Shown here one piece after another: positions 56,294-64,000 of a DNA stretch of 64,000 nucleotides. Every line of letters starts with the position of its first letter. Within the stretch, counting starts at the first letter, position 1. Below the pieces are notes generated by a model. That model was not told the origin of the DNA. It searched no databases and saw only the letters and a list, made by a program, of their open reading frames with translations. Origin of the DNA: Flavobacterium sediminis (GTDB taxonomy: Bacteria > Bacteroidota > Bacteroidia > Flavobacteriales > Flavobacteriaceae); assembly GCF_003148385.1 (NCBI RefSeq), contig NZ_CP029463.1, positions 1,054,001 to 1,118,000 of the forward strand, read 5' to 3'. Both the position numbers and the translations under genes were made by a program.

Positions 56294-56588
56294 TTGTATT
56301 GTACGGCTGTCCGGCTTCGAGCAAAGCCTGCACATCCGAAAGTTTATAGTAATTCTTGCGGTTCAGTTTGGAGTAAGGCAGTATGCCTTTATCCTTGTAG
56401 CTTTGTAAAGTCCGTTTAGTAATGTTCATCATCAGGCACACCTCCTGGTTATCGAGCCATTGTTCTTCTTTGAAAATCGAGGTATATTTATGAGTAGCAT
56501 TTTCGGTCAGTTCCAAAAGCTCCTTTATATCATTCTTCATTCCGTCCAATGCGGATTTTTGCACTGCAATAACTTCCATAGTTTGCAT
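56268..56588 (-). CDS. helix-turn-helix (excisionase-type) DNA-binding protein
   Basis: A 106-residue paralogue of the following gene: N-terminal helix (LLELTENATHKYTSIF), then HTH_17 (WLDNQEVCLMMNITKRTLQSYKDKGILPYSKLNRKNYYKL). The pair probably forms heteromers or binds neighbouring sites to control excision and transfer. MEVIAVQKS three codons in is an alternative start. Confidence 0.82.
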   Translation of the reverse strand: MQTMEVIAVQKSALDGMKNDIKELLELTENATHKYTSIFKEEQWLDNQEVCLMMNITKRTLQSYKDKGILPYSKLNRKNYYKLSDVQALLEAGQPYNTNDNGFTYE

Positions 56589-56697
56589 TATTTTTCTGTG
56601 GAAGTCGAATTTATAAAGGCTTTTTGTGCGGTTGGGAAAGGTTGCGCCCGTTGGCTTTGAAAGGCAGTATTTGGCAGTTTACTTTTGTCTTAAATAA

Positions 56698-56732
56698 AAA
56701 AATCGGATAGTTATTTAAGCTATCCGATTTGA
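56698..56732 (-). terminator. intrinsic terminator of the HEPN-motif gene
   Basis: AAATCGGATAG pairs with CTATCCGATTT around a 9-nt loop; on the minus strand it is followed by T7. Confidence 0.85.
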
Positions 56733-56749
56733 TATTGTTCATTCACAAT

Positions 56750-58038
56750 TTAAGGAAAATACTTTTTTAATTTCTCCGGTATTTCTACATTATTAGATTG
56801 TAAAATACTTTTATATTCATTGGTAATGGTACTTCCTTCAATAAATATATTATTAAATCTTTCCAATAACCAATCAGAATTATCTCGTTGATTATAATGC
56901 TCAACCAATCTGTTAATTATATCATTGTCAGGGGATAATTTTTAATTACTCCGGAAATAATATCGGCTCTATCATTTACCCATAAATATGACTTATATCC
57001 CACAAAACTGCTATTGTTTAAAACCTCTTCTTTAAACGTATTTAAGAAGCCATTTCCTAACAATATTTGATGTTCATTGATAGTTGGAGAATACTCTCGT
57101 ATAGCACTTATTATAGTCCTATTTGCTTCAGCTATTTCATTTTGTGGAATTAAACCATTTCTTAAAAAAGAGGTATATAATCCTAAAATATTATTACAGG
57201 ATGGCAATTGAGTTTTCCAAAATTTTCTGACTTCTTCTTCGTTAAAATTAAATCTTAAAACCTTATCCGTATGGTTCGATAGAAAATCTTTTAAATAAAA
57301 TTTATTGGCTTTGACAATTGCAATTAAACTATCGTTTACGAAATCTTTATTTACCTCTAAACTTTTACTAATTAGTTCCTGTTTCCTTTTAGATAAGTCA
57401 AAATCCCACTCTCCATTATTTAGTAATGTTTCCCAAAAATGTTTCAATTTTGACCTTTCTACGGAATATTCAACCTCTTGAATTAATGGAGTAATATCTT
57501 TATCCGGTGGAGTAATAGTTGGGTCAAAGTGCTTATAAATTTTATTTATCAAAGATTGCATTCCGCCCTCTATCGTTATTTTTGACATATTACTCTCCAT
57601 AAATGCCCAGAAGTTTTCGATATGGAAAGTGTCTATAATGTTATCTTTATAATGAGCGCAATCATTCCTCCTGTCTTTCCAATATTTTATTTGCAATCGT
57701 AGATTGTCATTAAGGCTAAAAATTGGGTCTTTAATACGTTGCTTTGTAGCCTGGTCAATTTTTTCTTGTTGTTGTGTAGCATCAAATACATTTGCTTCCC
57801 ACAGGTCTTCATTTTGTAATTTAGAGATTAGTTTATCCCATTCTCCTTGCGGAAATAGGTTTGGTTTAGTTCCTTCTATTATTCTTTCCTTCAGTATTGT
57901 CAGAAAAGCCAAATATGAAAACAATAATGATGCTCTGTTCGCTCTTGCTTTATAACAAGTAACGGCATCAGTAAATAGTACGTTTACATCTTCTGAAAAA
58001 TTATTATTCTCAATCCAATTTTCAATTCGTAATTTCAT
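56750..58038 (-). pseudogene. HEPN-motif protein, late frameshift
   Basis: The continuous frame (56917-58038, 373 codons) ends SGVIKNYPLTMI. Adding one A to the A5 run (TTTTT at 56941-56945 on the plus strand) gives SGVIKKLSPDNDIINRLVEHYNQ and extends the protein to a stop at 56750, about 429 residues, ending PEKLKKYFP just before the terminator. The N-terminal region carries WKDRRNDCAHYKD (about 120-132), an R-x4-H motif of HEPN RNases, preceded by a long helix. The rest is helical and unrecognised. Probable cargo with a defence or toxin role (inference). Confidence 0.7.
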
Positions 58039-58124
58039 TCAAATTATATTTTGCCAATTTTGCTGTTTAACATACTACAAAATTATGCAAATTTATTAGG
58101 CGGGAGGTTGAATAAACAGATTGA

Positions 58125-58397
58125 TTATCGAGGATTTTGAATTTCCACTTCTGTTTTTTCTTTATCTTTTTTCTCACGGGAATAAACCCACAATGACAAC
58201 AGCCCGAAAATAATCAGTGCATAAGCTATCCATTTACCAACTCGTTCAATAAACTTAATGGCGACCTGCTTTTCATAGGACGAAAAGCCCTCTGCTCCGG
58301 TGTCGCTTCGTCTGTAAAACTTCCGACGGTTAATCCAATAACGAAGACCCAACCCCAAAACCAAGAATATTATTCCTATAACCAATGATGCCACCAT
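58125..58397 (-). CDS. small membrane protein of the conjugative element
   Basis: A 90-residue protein with two hydrophobic helices (VASLVIGIIFLVLGLGLRYWI and WIAYALIIFGLLSLWVY), a basic loop (RRKFYRRSD) between them and a charged tail. No family is recognised. It lies about 140 bp downstream of traQ in the same direction and may be a transfer accessory. Confidence 0.6.
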   Translation of the reverse strand: MVASLVIGIIFLVLGLGLRYWINRRKFYRRSDTGAEGFSSYEKQVAIKFIERVGKWIAYALIIFGLLSLWVYSREKKDKEKTEVEIQNPR

Positions 58398-58536
58398 AGC
58401 CCTTACTTTTAATTTTTACCGATGATAAATTTAAAAAATATTGATTAACCTCTAAAATTATTCCTATGCGAATACGCTGAATGCTAAAACGGCTTATCGA
58501 AAAGATAAGCCGTTCGCTCTGAATACATACATTGTC

Positions 58537-58986
58537 CTAATCACTACTGTTAAACTGAAAACTTACCTGCTTCTCGTTTCCAAAACTGTCCGAAATCCAA
58601 ACGTCAAAAGATTGCGATACGGCAGAAGTCGAGGTATAATACAATCTGAATTGCTCTGTGGGTAATGGGTACAAGTCATTTGGCAAATACGGTGGTTCAT
58701 CATAATACTGTAATGTGCCTTGTCCGTCAAATTGGAAATAACGAAGAAAATACTGCGTGTTGCTGTAATTTCCAGTGCGCTGTATAGTAATGCGTATCTC
58801 AACGGTCTGTCCGTTGGCAACATCTTTAGGTACTGGCATCACTTTAACCTCGAAAGGAAAATCATTCTGTATTTCGAGTTCATCATCTTTGCTACAAGAT
58901 ACCAGCGAAACCGAAGCTGTGAGGATTGCCAAGAGTACATATACAGGCAGTAGCCCCATTCTGAATTTATTAAATATTGCTATCAT
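58537..58986 (-). CDS. traQ: conjugative transposon protein TraQ (DUF3872)
   Basis: A 149-residue lipoprotein (LTASVSLVSC) with a beta-sandwich mature domain (NDFPFEVKVMPVPKDVANGQTVEIRI...). This matches the DUF3872 family, the TraQ of CTnDOT-type systems. Its exact role in mating is unknown. It lies 11 bp after traO in the minus-strand tra operon. Confidence 0.85.
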   Translation of the reverse strand: MIAIFNKFRMGLLPVYVLLAILTASVSLVSCSKDDELEIQNDFPFEVKVMPVPKDVANGQTVEIRITIQRTGNYSNTQYFLRYFQFDGQGTLQYYDEPPYLPNDLYPLPTEQFRLYYTSTSAVSQSFDVWISDSFGNEKQVSFQFNSSD

Positions 58987-58997
58987 TGTTCTACGTT

Positions 58998-59558
58998 TTA
59001 AAAGTTAAACCTTAATCCTATGCCTGCGGATGGTCGAAACTGCTCCAGGTCTGTACCCCAAAGAACTTTTGTTCGCCCTTGCAGGACTAACACAAATCGG
59101 TCTGACAGGTAGGTTTCAAAAGTCAGCCGACCACCAGCACCATAAACGAAATTGTCCTCGTCTAATATTTTCGCCCCGTCATACAACATCGTTTCGCCCC
59201 GGTTGATGCTTTCATAACCGACTACACTTGTTATTCCGAAGTTCAATGTGATGTTCTTACGGGTATCGCCCAGCAGGAAGAAACTATAACCGCCCTCTGC
59301 GGTATAGGTTTCCTGTGGTATGCGGAGGTCTTTATAATCGTGATATTGATGCGTATATTCCAACGCCCAAAGCTGGTAATTACCGTTCTTACCGTTTACG
59401 GTCATTGCTATATTGATATAATAATCATTCCCGATTTTATCATCGGATAGTACACCTGTACTCACTTCCAATCCTTTCTGCTTAGGCAGCATTCTTTGTG
59501 CCTGTGTAACCGTGATGGCCATAAAGATGAGCATCACGGTATAGATATACTTTTTCAT
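58998..59558 (-). CDS. traO: conjugal transfer protein TraO
   Basis: A 186-residue exported protein (signal MKKYIYTVMLIFMAITVTQA) with beta-barrel-like strands (YYINIAMTVNG, YSFFLLGDTRKNITLNFGITSVVGYE, GAGGRLTFETYLSDRFVLVLQGR), ending IGLRFNF. The terminal Phe and strand pattern fit an outer-membrane TraO of Bacteroidota type IV secretion. It lies between traN and traQ. Confidence 0.88.
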   Translation of the reverse strand: MKKYIYTVMLIFMAITVTQAQRMLPKQKGLEVSTGVLSDDKIGNDYYINIAMTVNGKNGNYQLWALEYTHQYHDYKDLRIPQETYTAEGGYSFFLLGDTRKNITLNFGITSVVGYESINRGETMLYDGAKILDEDNFVYGAGGRLTFETYLSDRFVLVLQGRTKVLWGTDLEQFRPSAGIGLRFNF

Positions 59559-59579
59559 ATTATTTGCTTTAAGAGGTTA

Positions 59580-60479
59580 TTAAAATTTCAGGTGCATATC
59601 GTTAATCAAACGGGCTTTAATTAAGTCGGAATTTTCTACCTGAAGTGTTTGATGTCTGCCGCCGTTTTTCTCGAAAATCTCAATCAGCAGTACCTTATCA
59701 TCGGCAATGGTAAATTGGTCAAGCAGGAACACATTTTGTTCGGTCGCTTTTCCGGCAATGCCGTCCAATGGTTTGTAAGTCCTAAGTGGTATCATCGGGC
59801 GTTCCTGTACTACGGTGCGTTTGGCTACTTTCTTATCTACCACCTTGAAATTCACAAAATCAATCTCGAAAGGTACATTGGTACGGTTTCTCAATTCCGT
59901 ATGGAAATAGTATTTGCCATTGTGAATGTAAATACCTTTCAGAATGAATTGTATTCCGAAACTCTTAGCCCCGATATGTTTTACTATACGTTTATCCTTT
60001 TTATAAATGGTTTCCAAAAGCAAGCCTGCCAATGACGGGGAATTGTTGCCCAATTCTTCAAAAAGCACATCGTTTCCGTTTGCTTTATCTACCGCTTTTT
60101 GCATCGTTAGCAGGTCATAGCTTATCGCCTCCGGATAGGAACTATAATATACATTGAAGCTGTAAAAACGTCCGTCATTAGTAATCACAGAGAAATTGGT
60201 TTCCGGCTCAAAGTTTCTCACAGATGCTTTTACACGCAAAACATTTTCCGCATCTTCCGCTTTCCCTGCAATCAGGTATTCGCTGCCCAAATCCACGTAA
60301 CGAATGGCAGTTGGGAAAATCAGGTGCGAAGTTTTATCATAGGTAACTTCCATATGGTACGGTTCTATCTTGCCCAAGGCAAGCGGTGTTTTTGCCTTTG
60401 CACTATCCTGTGCAAAAGAGGTTGCGGCAATGCCGACAGTCAGAGCGAATGCCCAAAAGGTTTTAAAAAGATTTTTCAT
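59580..60479 (-). CDS. traN: conjugative transposon protein TraN (DUF4138)
   Basis: A 299-residue secreted protein (signal ending SFAQ). The block YDKTSHLIFPTAIRYVDLGSEYLIAGKAEDAENVLRV-type is the DUF4138/TraN signature, followed by VRNFEPETNFSVITNDGRFYSFNVYY. Later comes IYIHNGKYYFHTELRNRTNVPFEIDFV. It resembles VirB9 in role: a periplasmic/outer-membrane core component of the mating channel. It precedes traO and follows traM with a 24-bp gap. Confidence 0.9.
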   Translation of the reverse strand: MKNLFKTFWAFALTVGIAATSFAQDSAKAKTPLALGKIEPYHMEVTYDKTSHLIFPTAIRYVDLGSEYLIAGKAEDAENVLRVKASVRNFEPETNFSVITNDGRFYSFNVYYSSYPEAISYDLLTMQKAVDKANGNDVLFEELGNNSPSLAGLLLETIYKKDKRIVKHIGAKSFGIQFILKGIYIHNGKYYFHTELRNRTNVPFEIDFVNFKVVDKKVAKRTVVQERPMIPLRTYKPLDGIAGKATEQNVFLLDQFTIADDKVLLIEIFEKNGGRHQTLQVENSDLIKARLINDMHLKF

Positions 60480-60503
60480 TATTTTATTTATTTGAGTTCA
60501 ACA

Positions 60504-61844
60504 TTATTGTTTGGAAACAAGGAAGACCTGATGCCCTGTCTTCAGGGTAACTTTTGGAGTTCTTACTTTTTTGGCGAAATAACCCGAAATACCCTGTACC
60601 ACGCCACGGCTTAAATCAGCAGCAACCTGTTGTCCGGCATTCTGCGTAAGCATTATACTTGTTCCTGAAGTCTGGCTCATATTACCCGCCATTTCGGTTA
60701 GGGCGTTCATTTCGGGCGAATATGGAACGTATAAACCTTGCTGTCCGTCCAAATCGTAAATGGTAATGTCAACCGGGATGATGTTGCCCTCTAATTCAAT
60801 GGATGTTATTTTTAGCTGTAAACGTCCTCCCTGAAATTTGGCATTCGCCGTTACAATCGTCCCTTTGGGAATGGTTCGGTTAGGTGTTTTAGCAGGTTCC
60901 AATAAACGCAGCCTTACGCCTGTTTCCCCGATAACAGTCTGCGTTTCGTGAACGCAGGCTTTAATACTGTTTTTCGGCTGCACTGTTTGCTCAGTAGAAC
61001 CAGCAGTATAAAACCCACGATTTTTTGTTTCGCTCCAATCGGCTAAAAAAGCACTGTCGCTTGGCTCACGGTACAGGGCTGATACGGTGTTTTTCTTTGT
61101 AGGGGTAAAAGCTACAAAATGCTCTTTTTGATTAGCACCCGAAGCCTTTGATGCTGTACCATTAGTTTGAGGTGCTTCTCCTGTGTTCGCAGTACCTTGT
61201 GGAAGATACTTTGCCGCCATCTGATAGGATTTCTCCATCAGGGCAAGCTGGTCATTAACAGTAACGGGTTTAGGTACATCTTTCTCTGCTAATCGTTCTT
61301 TCAATTCGTCCAATTGCCTGCGTAGTTCGGTTGTTTCCGAATTTTCACTCTGATAAAATGACCCTAATGTACTTTGCGCATTTCTGTAGCTGCTCAACGC
61401 TGGACTACCGTTTCTTACCGAACTTTTACTATTACCATAGCCGTTATTTTCATCTTCGTCAGAAAATTGTTCGTCAGTCGGCTCATCTTTATCTTCCGTA
61501 TCCCAATAGTCAGAAAGCGTAGCTAAAGAATTTCGCTTTTCCTGTTCTTTTCGTTCGAGCATTTCCTGTTCGTAAGCCTTGCCCTTGTCGGCAGGCATTC
61601 CTGCACCCGTTGCCTGTGGAACTGCATCGTTAAGCCCTACGTTTTCAATTGCCTTTTTATCTTCAGACGGTTTAAATATGAGGTACATACAACCTAAGAA
61701 GACAACTGCCATTAAGCCAAAAATGAGTGGCTTTTTGAGCTTTTCGGCTTTGTTCTGTGTACCATCTTGCAGTACATCAGCAGTTGATGTCGGGTTTCCC
61801 TCTGTTACCCGAACAACCGATTTTTTGTTCTCATTTTCTTTCAT
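60504..61844 (-). CDS. traM: conjugative transposon protein TraM
   Basis: A 446-residue VirB10-like protein: a short cytoplasmic tail, one membrane span (IFGLMAVVFLGCMYLIF), a long disordered linker rich in Glu, Asn and Ser, and a C-terminal domain. That domain carries the TraM signature (SIKACVHETQTVIGETGVRLRLLE, IPKGTIVTANAKFQGGRLQL, PVDITIYDLDGQQGLYVP). It spans the periplasm to link inner and outer membrane parts of the channel. Its start overlaps traL by 14 bases. Confidence 0.9.
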   Translation of the reverse strand: MKENENKKSVVRVTEGNPTSTADVLQDGTQNKAEKLKKPLIFGLMAVVFLGCMYLIFKPSEDKKAIENVGLNDAVPQATGAGMPADKGKAYEQEMLERKEQEKRNSLATLSDYWDTEDKDEPTDEQFSDEDENNGYGNSKSSVRNGSPALSSYRNAQSTLGSFYQSENSETTELRRQLDELKERLAEKDVPKPVTVNDQLALMEKSYQMAAKYLPQGTANTGEAPQTNGTASKASGANQKEHFVAFTPTKKNTVSALYREPSDSAFLADWSETKNRGFYTAGSTEQTVQPKNSIKACVHETQTVIGETGVRLRLLEPAKTPNRTIPKGTIVTANAKFQGGRLQLKITSIELEGNIIPVDITIYDLDGQQGLYVPYSPEMNALTEMAGNMSQTSGTSIMLTQNAGQQVAADLSRGVVQGISGYFAKKVRTPKVTLKTGHQVFLVSKQ

Positions 61845-62118
61845 AAATCCTATTTTTTAAAATTGTTGATACTGTGTCCTGCAACCTTGCTGGACTTTCA
61901 TTTTTTTTGAGAATAGGGTTTTCGATATGCCTGATGTTGATGGCATCATTGGGCTTACCTGTATCGTACACTACTTTGCCGATAACCCCTGCGGTAAGCA
62001 AGAGATAACCCACAAAAAAATACAGGGTATATTGTTGCTGTTTACGAACTGGCAATGCCTGCCAATGTTCGTCCAGCTTATCGAAATACCTATCCATATT
62101 TGCTCTTAATTTTTTCAT
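61831..62118 (-). CDS. traL: conjugative transposon protein TraL (DUF3989-like)
   Basis: 95 residues from MKKLRANMDRYFDKLDEHWQALP, with one membrane helix (YTLYFFVGYLLLTAGVIGKVVY) after a basic QQ-containing stretch, matching small TraL/DUF3989 proteins. The ORF extends 31 codons upstream, overlapping the preceding gene; the inner ATG gives the usual length. Role in the transfer apparatus unknown. Confidence 0.75.
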   Translation of the reverse strand: MKKLRANMDRYFDKLDEHWQALPVRKQQQYTLYFFVGYLLLTAGVIGKVVYDTGKPNDAINIRHIENPILKKNESPARLQDTVSTILKNRIYERK

Positions 62119-62137
62119 AGCCTTACTATTTCTGTTG

Positions 62138-62566
62138 TTATAGCTTGAAACGCTTAGGACTTTTCCCTGCTTTTTGCTTCGGCTCATCGTTGACCAATGC
62201 GACCGCTTCAACTGCTTTGGGTACGGATATTATAGACAGGTTTGTCAGCTCCGACTTTTTCAGCAGTTGCCCAAAAGCGTCCGTCTTTATTACGTCCATT
62301 CTGTTAAGAGAGAATTTGCCGTTCAGGTATTTTACCCACATATTGCATTCTACACGAGGCTTATTTTCTCCCGACCATTGCAGGTAGCCAGTCAATAACA
62401 AGTCCTGCTTAGGCAGGCTGTCTGCACCTTTTTGGCAGTTTTCAAGATATTCGCTGATGCTATCTTTTAGCTTTCCAGCATACGCACCCTGCGTATGGAA
62501 ATAGCCGTTGTATCCTTTTTCAGTAAGGATTTTTGCGAATGTGTTTAAATCTGATAATGCTTCCAT
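62138..62566 (-). CDS. hypothetical protein in the tra operon, 142 residues
   Basis: A soluble 142-residue protein (MEALSDLNTFAKILTEKGYNGYFHTQG...) with alternating helix and strand and a basic C-terminus (KQKAGKSPKRFKL). No family is recognised and there is no signal or membrane segment. Tight spacing between traK (10 bp) and traL (19 bp to the chosen start) shows it is part of the transfer operon. It is not a component I can name from the CTnDOT set. Confidence 0.65.
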   Translation of the reverse strand: MEALSDLNTFAKILTEKGYNGYFHTQGAYAGKLKDSISEYLENCQKGADSLPKQDLLLTGYLQWSGENKPRVECNMWVKYLNGKFSLNRMDVIKTDAFGQLLKKSELTNLSIISVPKAVEAVALVNDEPKQKAGKSPKRFKL

Positions 62567-62576
62567 AAGATTTGTT

Positions 62577-63200
62577 TTAGCGTTCGATAACTTCGATATC
62601 CCTGTTTTCTACGACTGCAAACTTTTCGATATTGAAACCCTGCGGGTTGTTGTCTGAGCGAACAGAGTTCACGAGATAGCAAGAGGTAATCAGATTACGC
62701 TTGGTTACATTGCTCGAACGAATGATGAATTGTTTGGCATAGGTTCGCACCGCATACGGATAGTTATCGAAATTGCACACAACACTATCCACCTCTATGC
62801 GTTGTTGTACGTTCCCCGAAATAATACGACTGTAGTAACCCTTTTCCGTTAAATCTTTGTAATAATCAAAAGCACTTTTGTCTGCAAGGTTAAAAGCCCT
62901 GCTCATATTGCTTTCGATGGCGTTCTTATCGGGAGCGAGCGTAAAGAATAGTTCGTGAAAACGTCTGACGTGTTCCCTCGCCTCAACCGGGCGGTTGATG
63001 CTTGCATCCTGGGATAAAGCAAGCATTAAAGATTTACCGTTATCCAGTACATAAATTTTTTGGCGTTGTTCTTCTGCAAAGCGGTAGGACTGCCATACGG
63101 CATATCCTACCACGCCAATGCAGAGAACCGCAAACACAATGGCATACAAACGTATCTGCCTAAAGCTGTTTTCGATATTTCTTAGCGTTTTAAATTCCAT
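62577..63200 (-). CDS. traK: conjugative transposon protein TraK
   Basis: A 207-residue inner-membrane protein of the VirB8-like TraK family. It starts MEFKTLRNIENSFRQIRLYAIVF with one membrane helix (LYAIVFAVLCIGVVGYAVWQSY), then a periplasmic domain with VLDNGKSLMLALSQDASINRPVEAREHVRRFHELFF and a late strand block. It nucleates assembly of the mating channel. It lies between traJ and the 142-residue gene. Confidence 0.92.
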   Translation of the reverse strand: MEFKTLRNIENSFRQIRLYAIVFAVLCIGVVGYAVWQSYRFAEEQRQKIYVLDNGKSLMLALSQDASINRPVEAREHVRRFHELFFTLAPDKNAIESNMSRAFNLADKSAFDYYKDLTEKGYYSRIISGNVQQRIEVDSVVCNFDNYPYAVRTYAKQFIIRSSNVTKRNLITSCYLVNSVRSDNNPQGFNIEKFAVVENRDIEVIER

Positions 63201-63219
63201 TTTTTTAATGATTAATTGT

Positions 63220-63999
63220 TTATTTGTTCATTAGCTTTCCGCCAATATTTCCAACCGTAGAACCCGCACCAGCTCCGGCGATGTTTCCGGTTTTCATTGC
63301 AGCTTGATTTACATTTCGGGTAAAGTTTCCTGCGCCTCCGGCTTGGATTACCCAACCTGTTACGGTCGGTATCGTGAAGTACCCGATGATGCCTATAATC
63401 ATAAAAATGATGTACACCGTATTGCTGGTATCGGGAATGAAGGTGGGGTCAGCCAGCATTGCTATATCCCTTTCCAATATGAGAGATTGTATTCTTGCCA
63501 ACATCGAGCTGAACAAATCCGAAACGGGAAGCCACAGGTAAACACTAACATATCGGGTCAGCCATTGCGTGAGCGTGGACTGAAAACCATCCCATACGCT
63601 TATCGCAAAGGCTATCGGCCCGAGTATGGATAAGACTATGAGGAAAAATGTTCGTATGGTATCAATAACCAAAGCAGCCGCCTGAAAAAGTATTTCCAGC
63701 AAATTGCGGAACCAATCTTTTATGGCTTTTTCTATCTTGTAGGCTTGCCTGTCCATATACATTCCCGCCATTGTTCCAATGTCGGAGGGCGACCAGCCCA
63801 ATTCGTCCAGCTTTTTATCAAACTCTTCATCTGATACCATATAAGCGGTTTCGGGATTTCTGACCATTGCCTCGTATTCCAATTGGTCTTTCTGCTGTTG
63901 GAGCTTATTCAGGTCAAGCACCTGGTCTTCAAGTATGGCGTGTGTTCCTGTAACCACCGGACTTAATACCGCATTGATAGTTCCTAATACTATAGTTGG
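63220..63999 (-). CDS. traJ: conjugative transposon protein TraJ, C-terminal part (runs off the window)
   Basis: The frame is open to the right edge; about 259 codons are visible. After a charged region (EEFDKKLDELGWSPSDIGTMAGM) come several membrane helices (LLEILFQAAALVIDTIRTFFLIVLSI, VYIIFMIIGIIGYFTIPTV) and a Gly/Ala-rich end. This is the pattern of TraJ (VirB6-like) inner-membrane channel proteins. A GTG at 63957 is only an internal codon; the true start lies outside the window. Confidence 0.9.
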   Translation of the reverse strand, partial: PTIVLGTINAVLSPVVTGTHAILEDQVLDLNKLQQQKDQLEYEAMVRNPETAYMVSDEEFDKKLDELGWSPSDIGTMAGMYMDRQAYKIEKAIKDWFRNLLEILFQAAALVIDTIRTFFLIVLSILGPIAFAISVWDGFQSTLTQWLTRYVSVYLWLPVSDLFSSMLARIQSLILERDIAMLADPTFIPDTSNTVYIIFMIIGIIGYFTIPTVTGWVIQAGGAGNFTRNVNQAAMKTGNIAGAGAGSTVGNIGGKLMNK

Positions 64000-64000
64000 G

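Overview
The window comes from a member of the Bacteroidota, most likely a Flavobacteriaceae (Flavobacterium-like) chromosome. The support is AT-rich DNA, a type IX secretion (T9SS type B) sorting domain, DUF3078, DUF4403 and CNNM proteins, mevalonate-pathway genes, and Bacteroidota promoters (TAnnTTTG -7 boxes, in the best cases 19 bp after a TTTG -33 box). Species cannot be read from the sequence alone.

Region 1 (1-44564) is ordinary core chromosome. In order it holds: the end of an HU protein, a 30-codon basic ORF and RNase E/G; a PBP1C/alpha-2-macroglobulin pair; tadA; a four-gene minus-strand cluster with a LytTR/TPR regulator, a DUF4403 lipoprotein carrying an internal 13-residue repeat, and two unrecognised proteins; dxs with a DUF3078 gene; tRNA-Leu(UAG); a divergent bS21 paralogue; a large T9SS cargo protein split by a frameshift; lepA, dusB and rluB; an isoprenoid group (UbiA family, mevalonate kinase, mvaD) with a dead four-helix-bundle gene inside it; tspO, an HI0933-type flavoprotein, a GDPD and a lipoprotein; tRNA-Phe; the coaX-OMP-TPR-lptC-small membrane protein-CNNM-PPIase run; and a C-terminal processing peptidase split by a frameshift.

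Region 2 (about 44.6 kb to the right edge) is the left part of an integrative conjugative element, richer in GC than the chromosome. A tyrosine recombinase sits at its chromosomal edge behind a cluster of inverted repeats. Next come SSB, a DUF932 protein, small ORFs and a PRTRC cassette (E, C, F, B, ThiF). A more AT-rich cargo block follows with its own promoter: a HEPN-RES protein, a directly abutting GIY-YIG-like protein and an AbiH-family protein. Then come an orphan receiver domain, two excisionase-type HTH proteins, a separate HEPN-motif protein, and conjugation genes traQ, O, N, M, L, K and J (traJ runs off the edge), all on the minus strand.

Four genes (T9SS cargo protein, prc, PRTRC C, HEPN protein) are each broken by what looks like one missing base in a short homopolymer. 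That pattern suggests assembly error at least as much as real decay. The most interesting candidate for an undescribed system is the HEPN-RES/GIY-YIG pair next to AbiH in the element's cargo.
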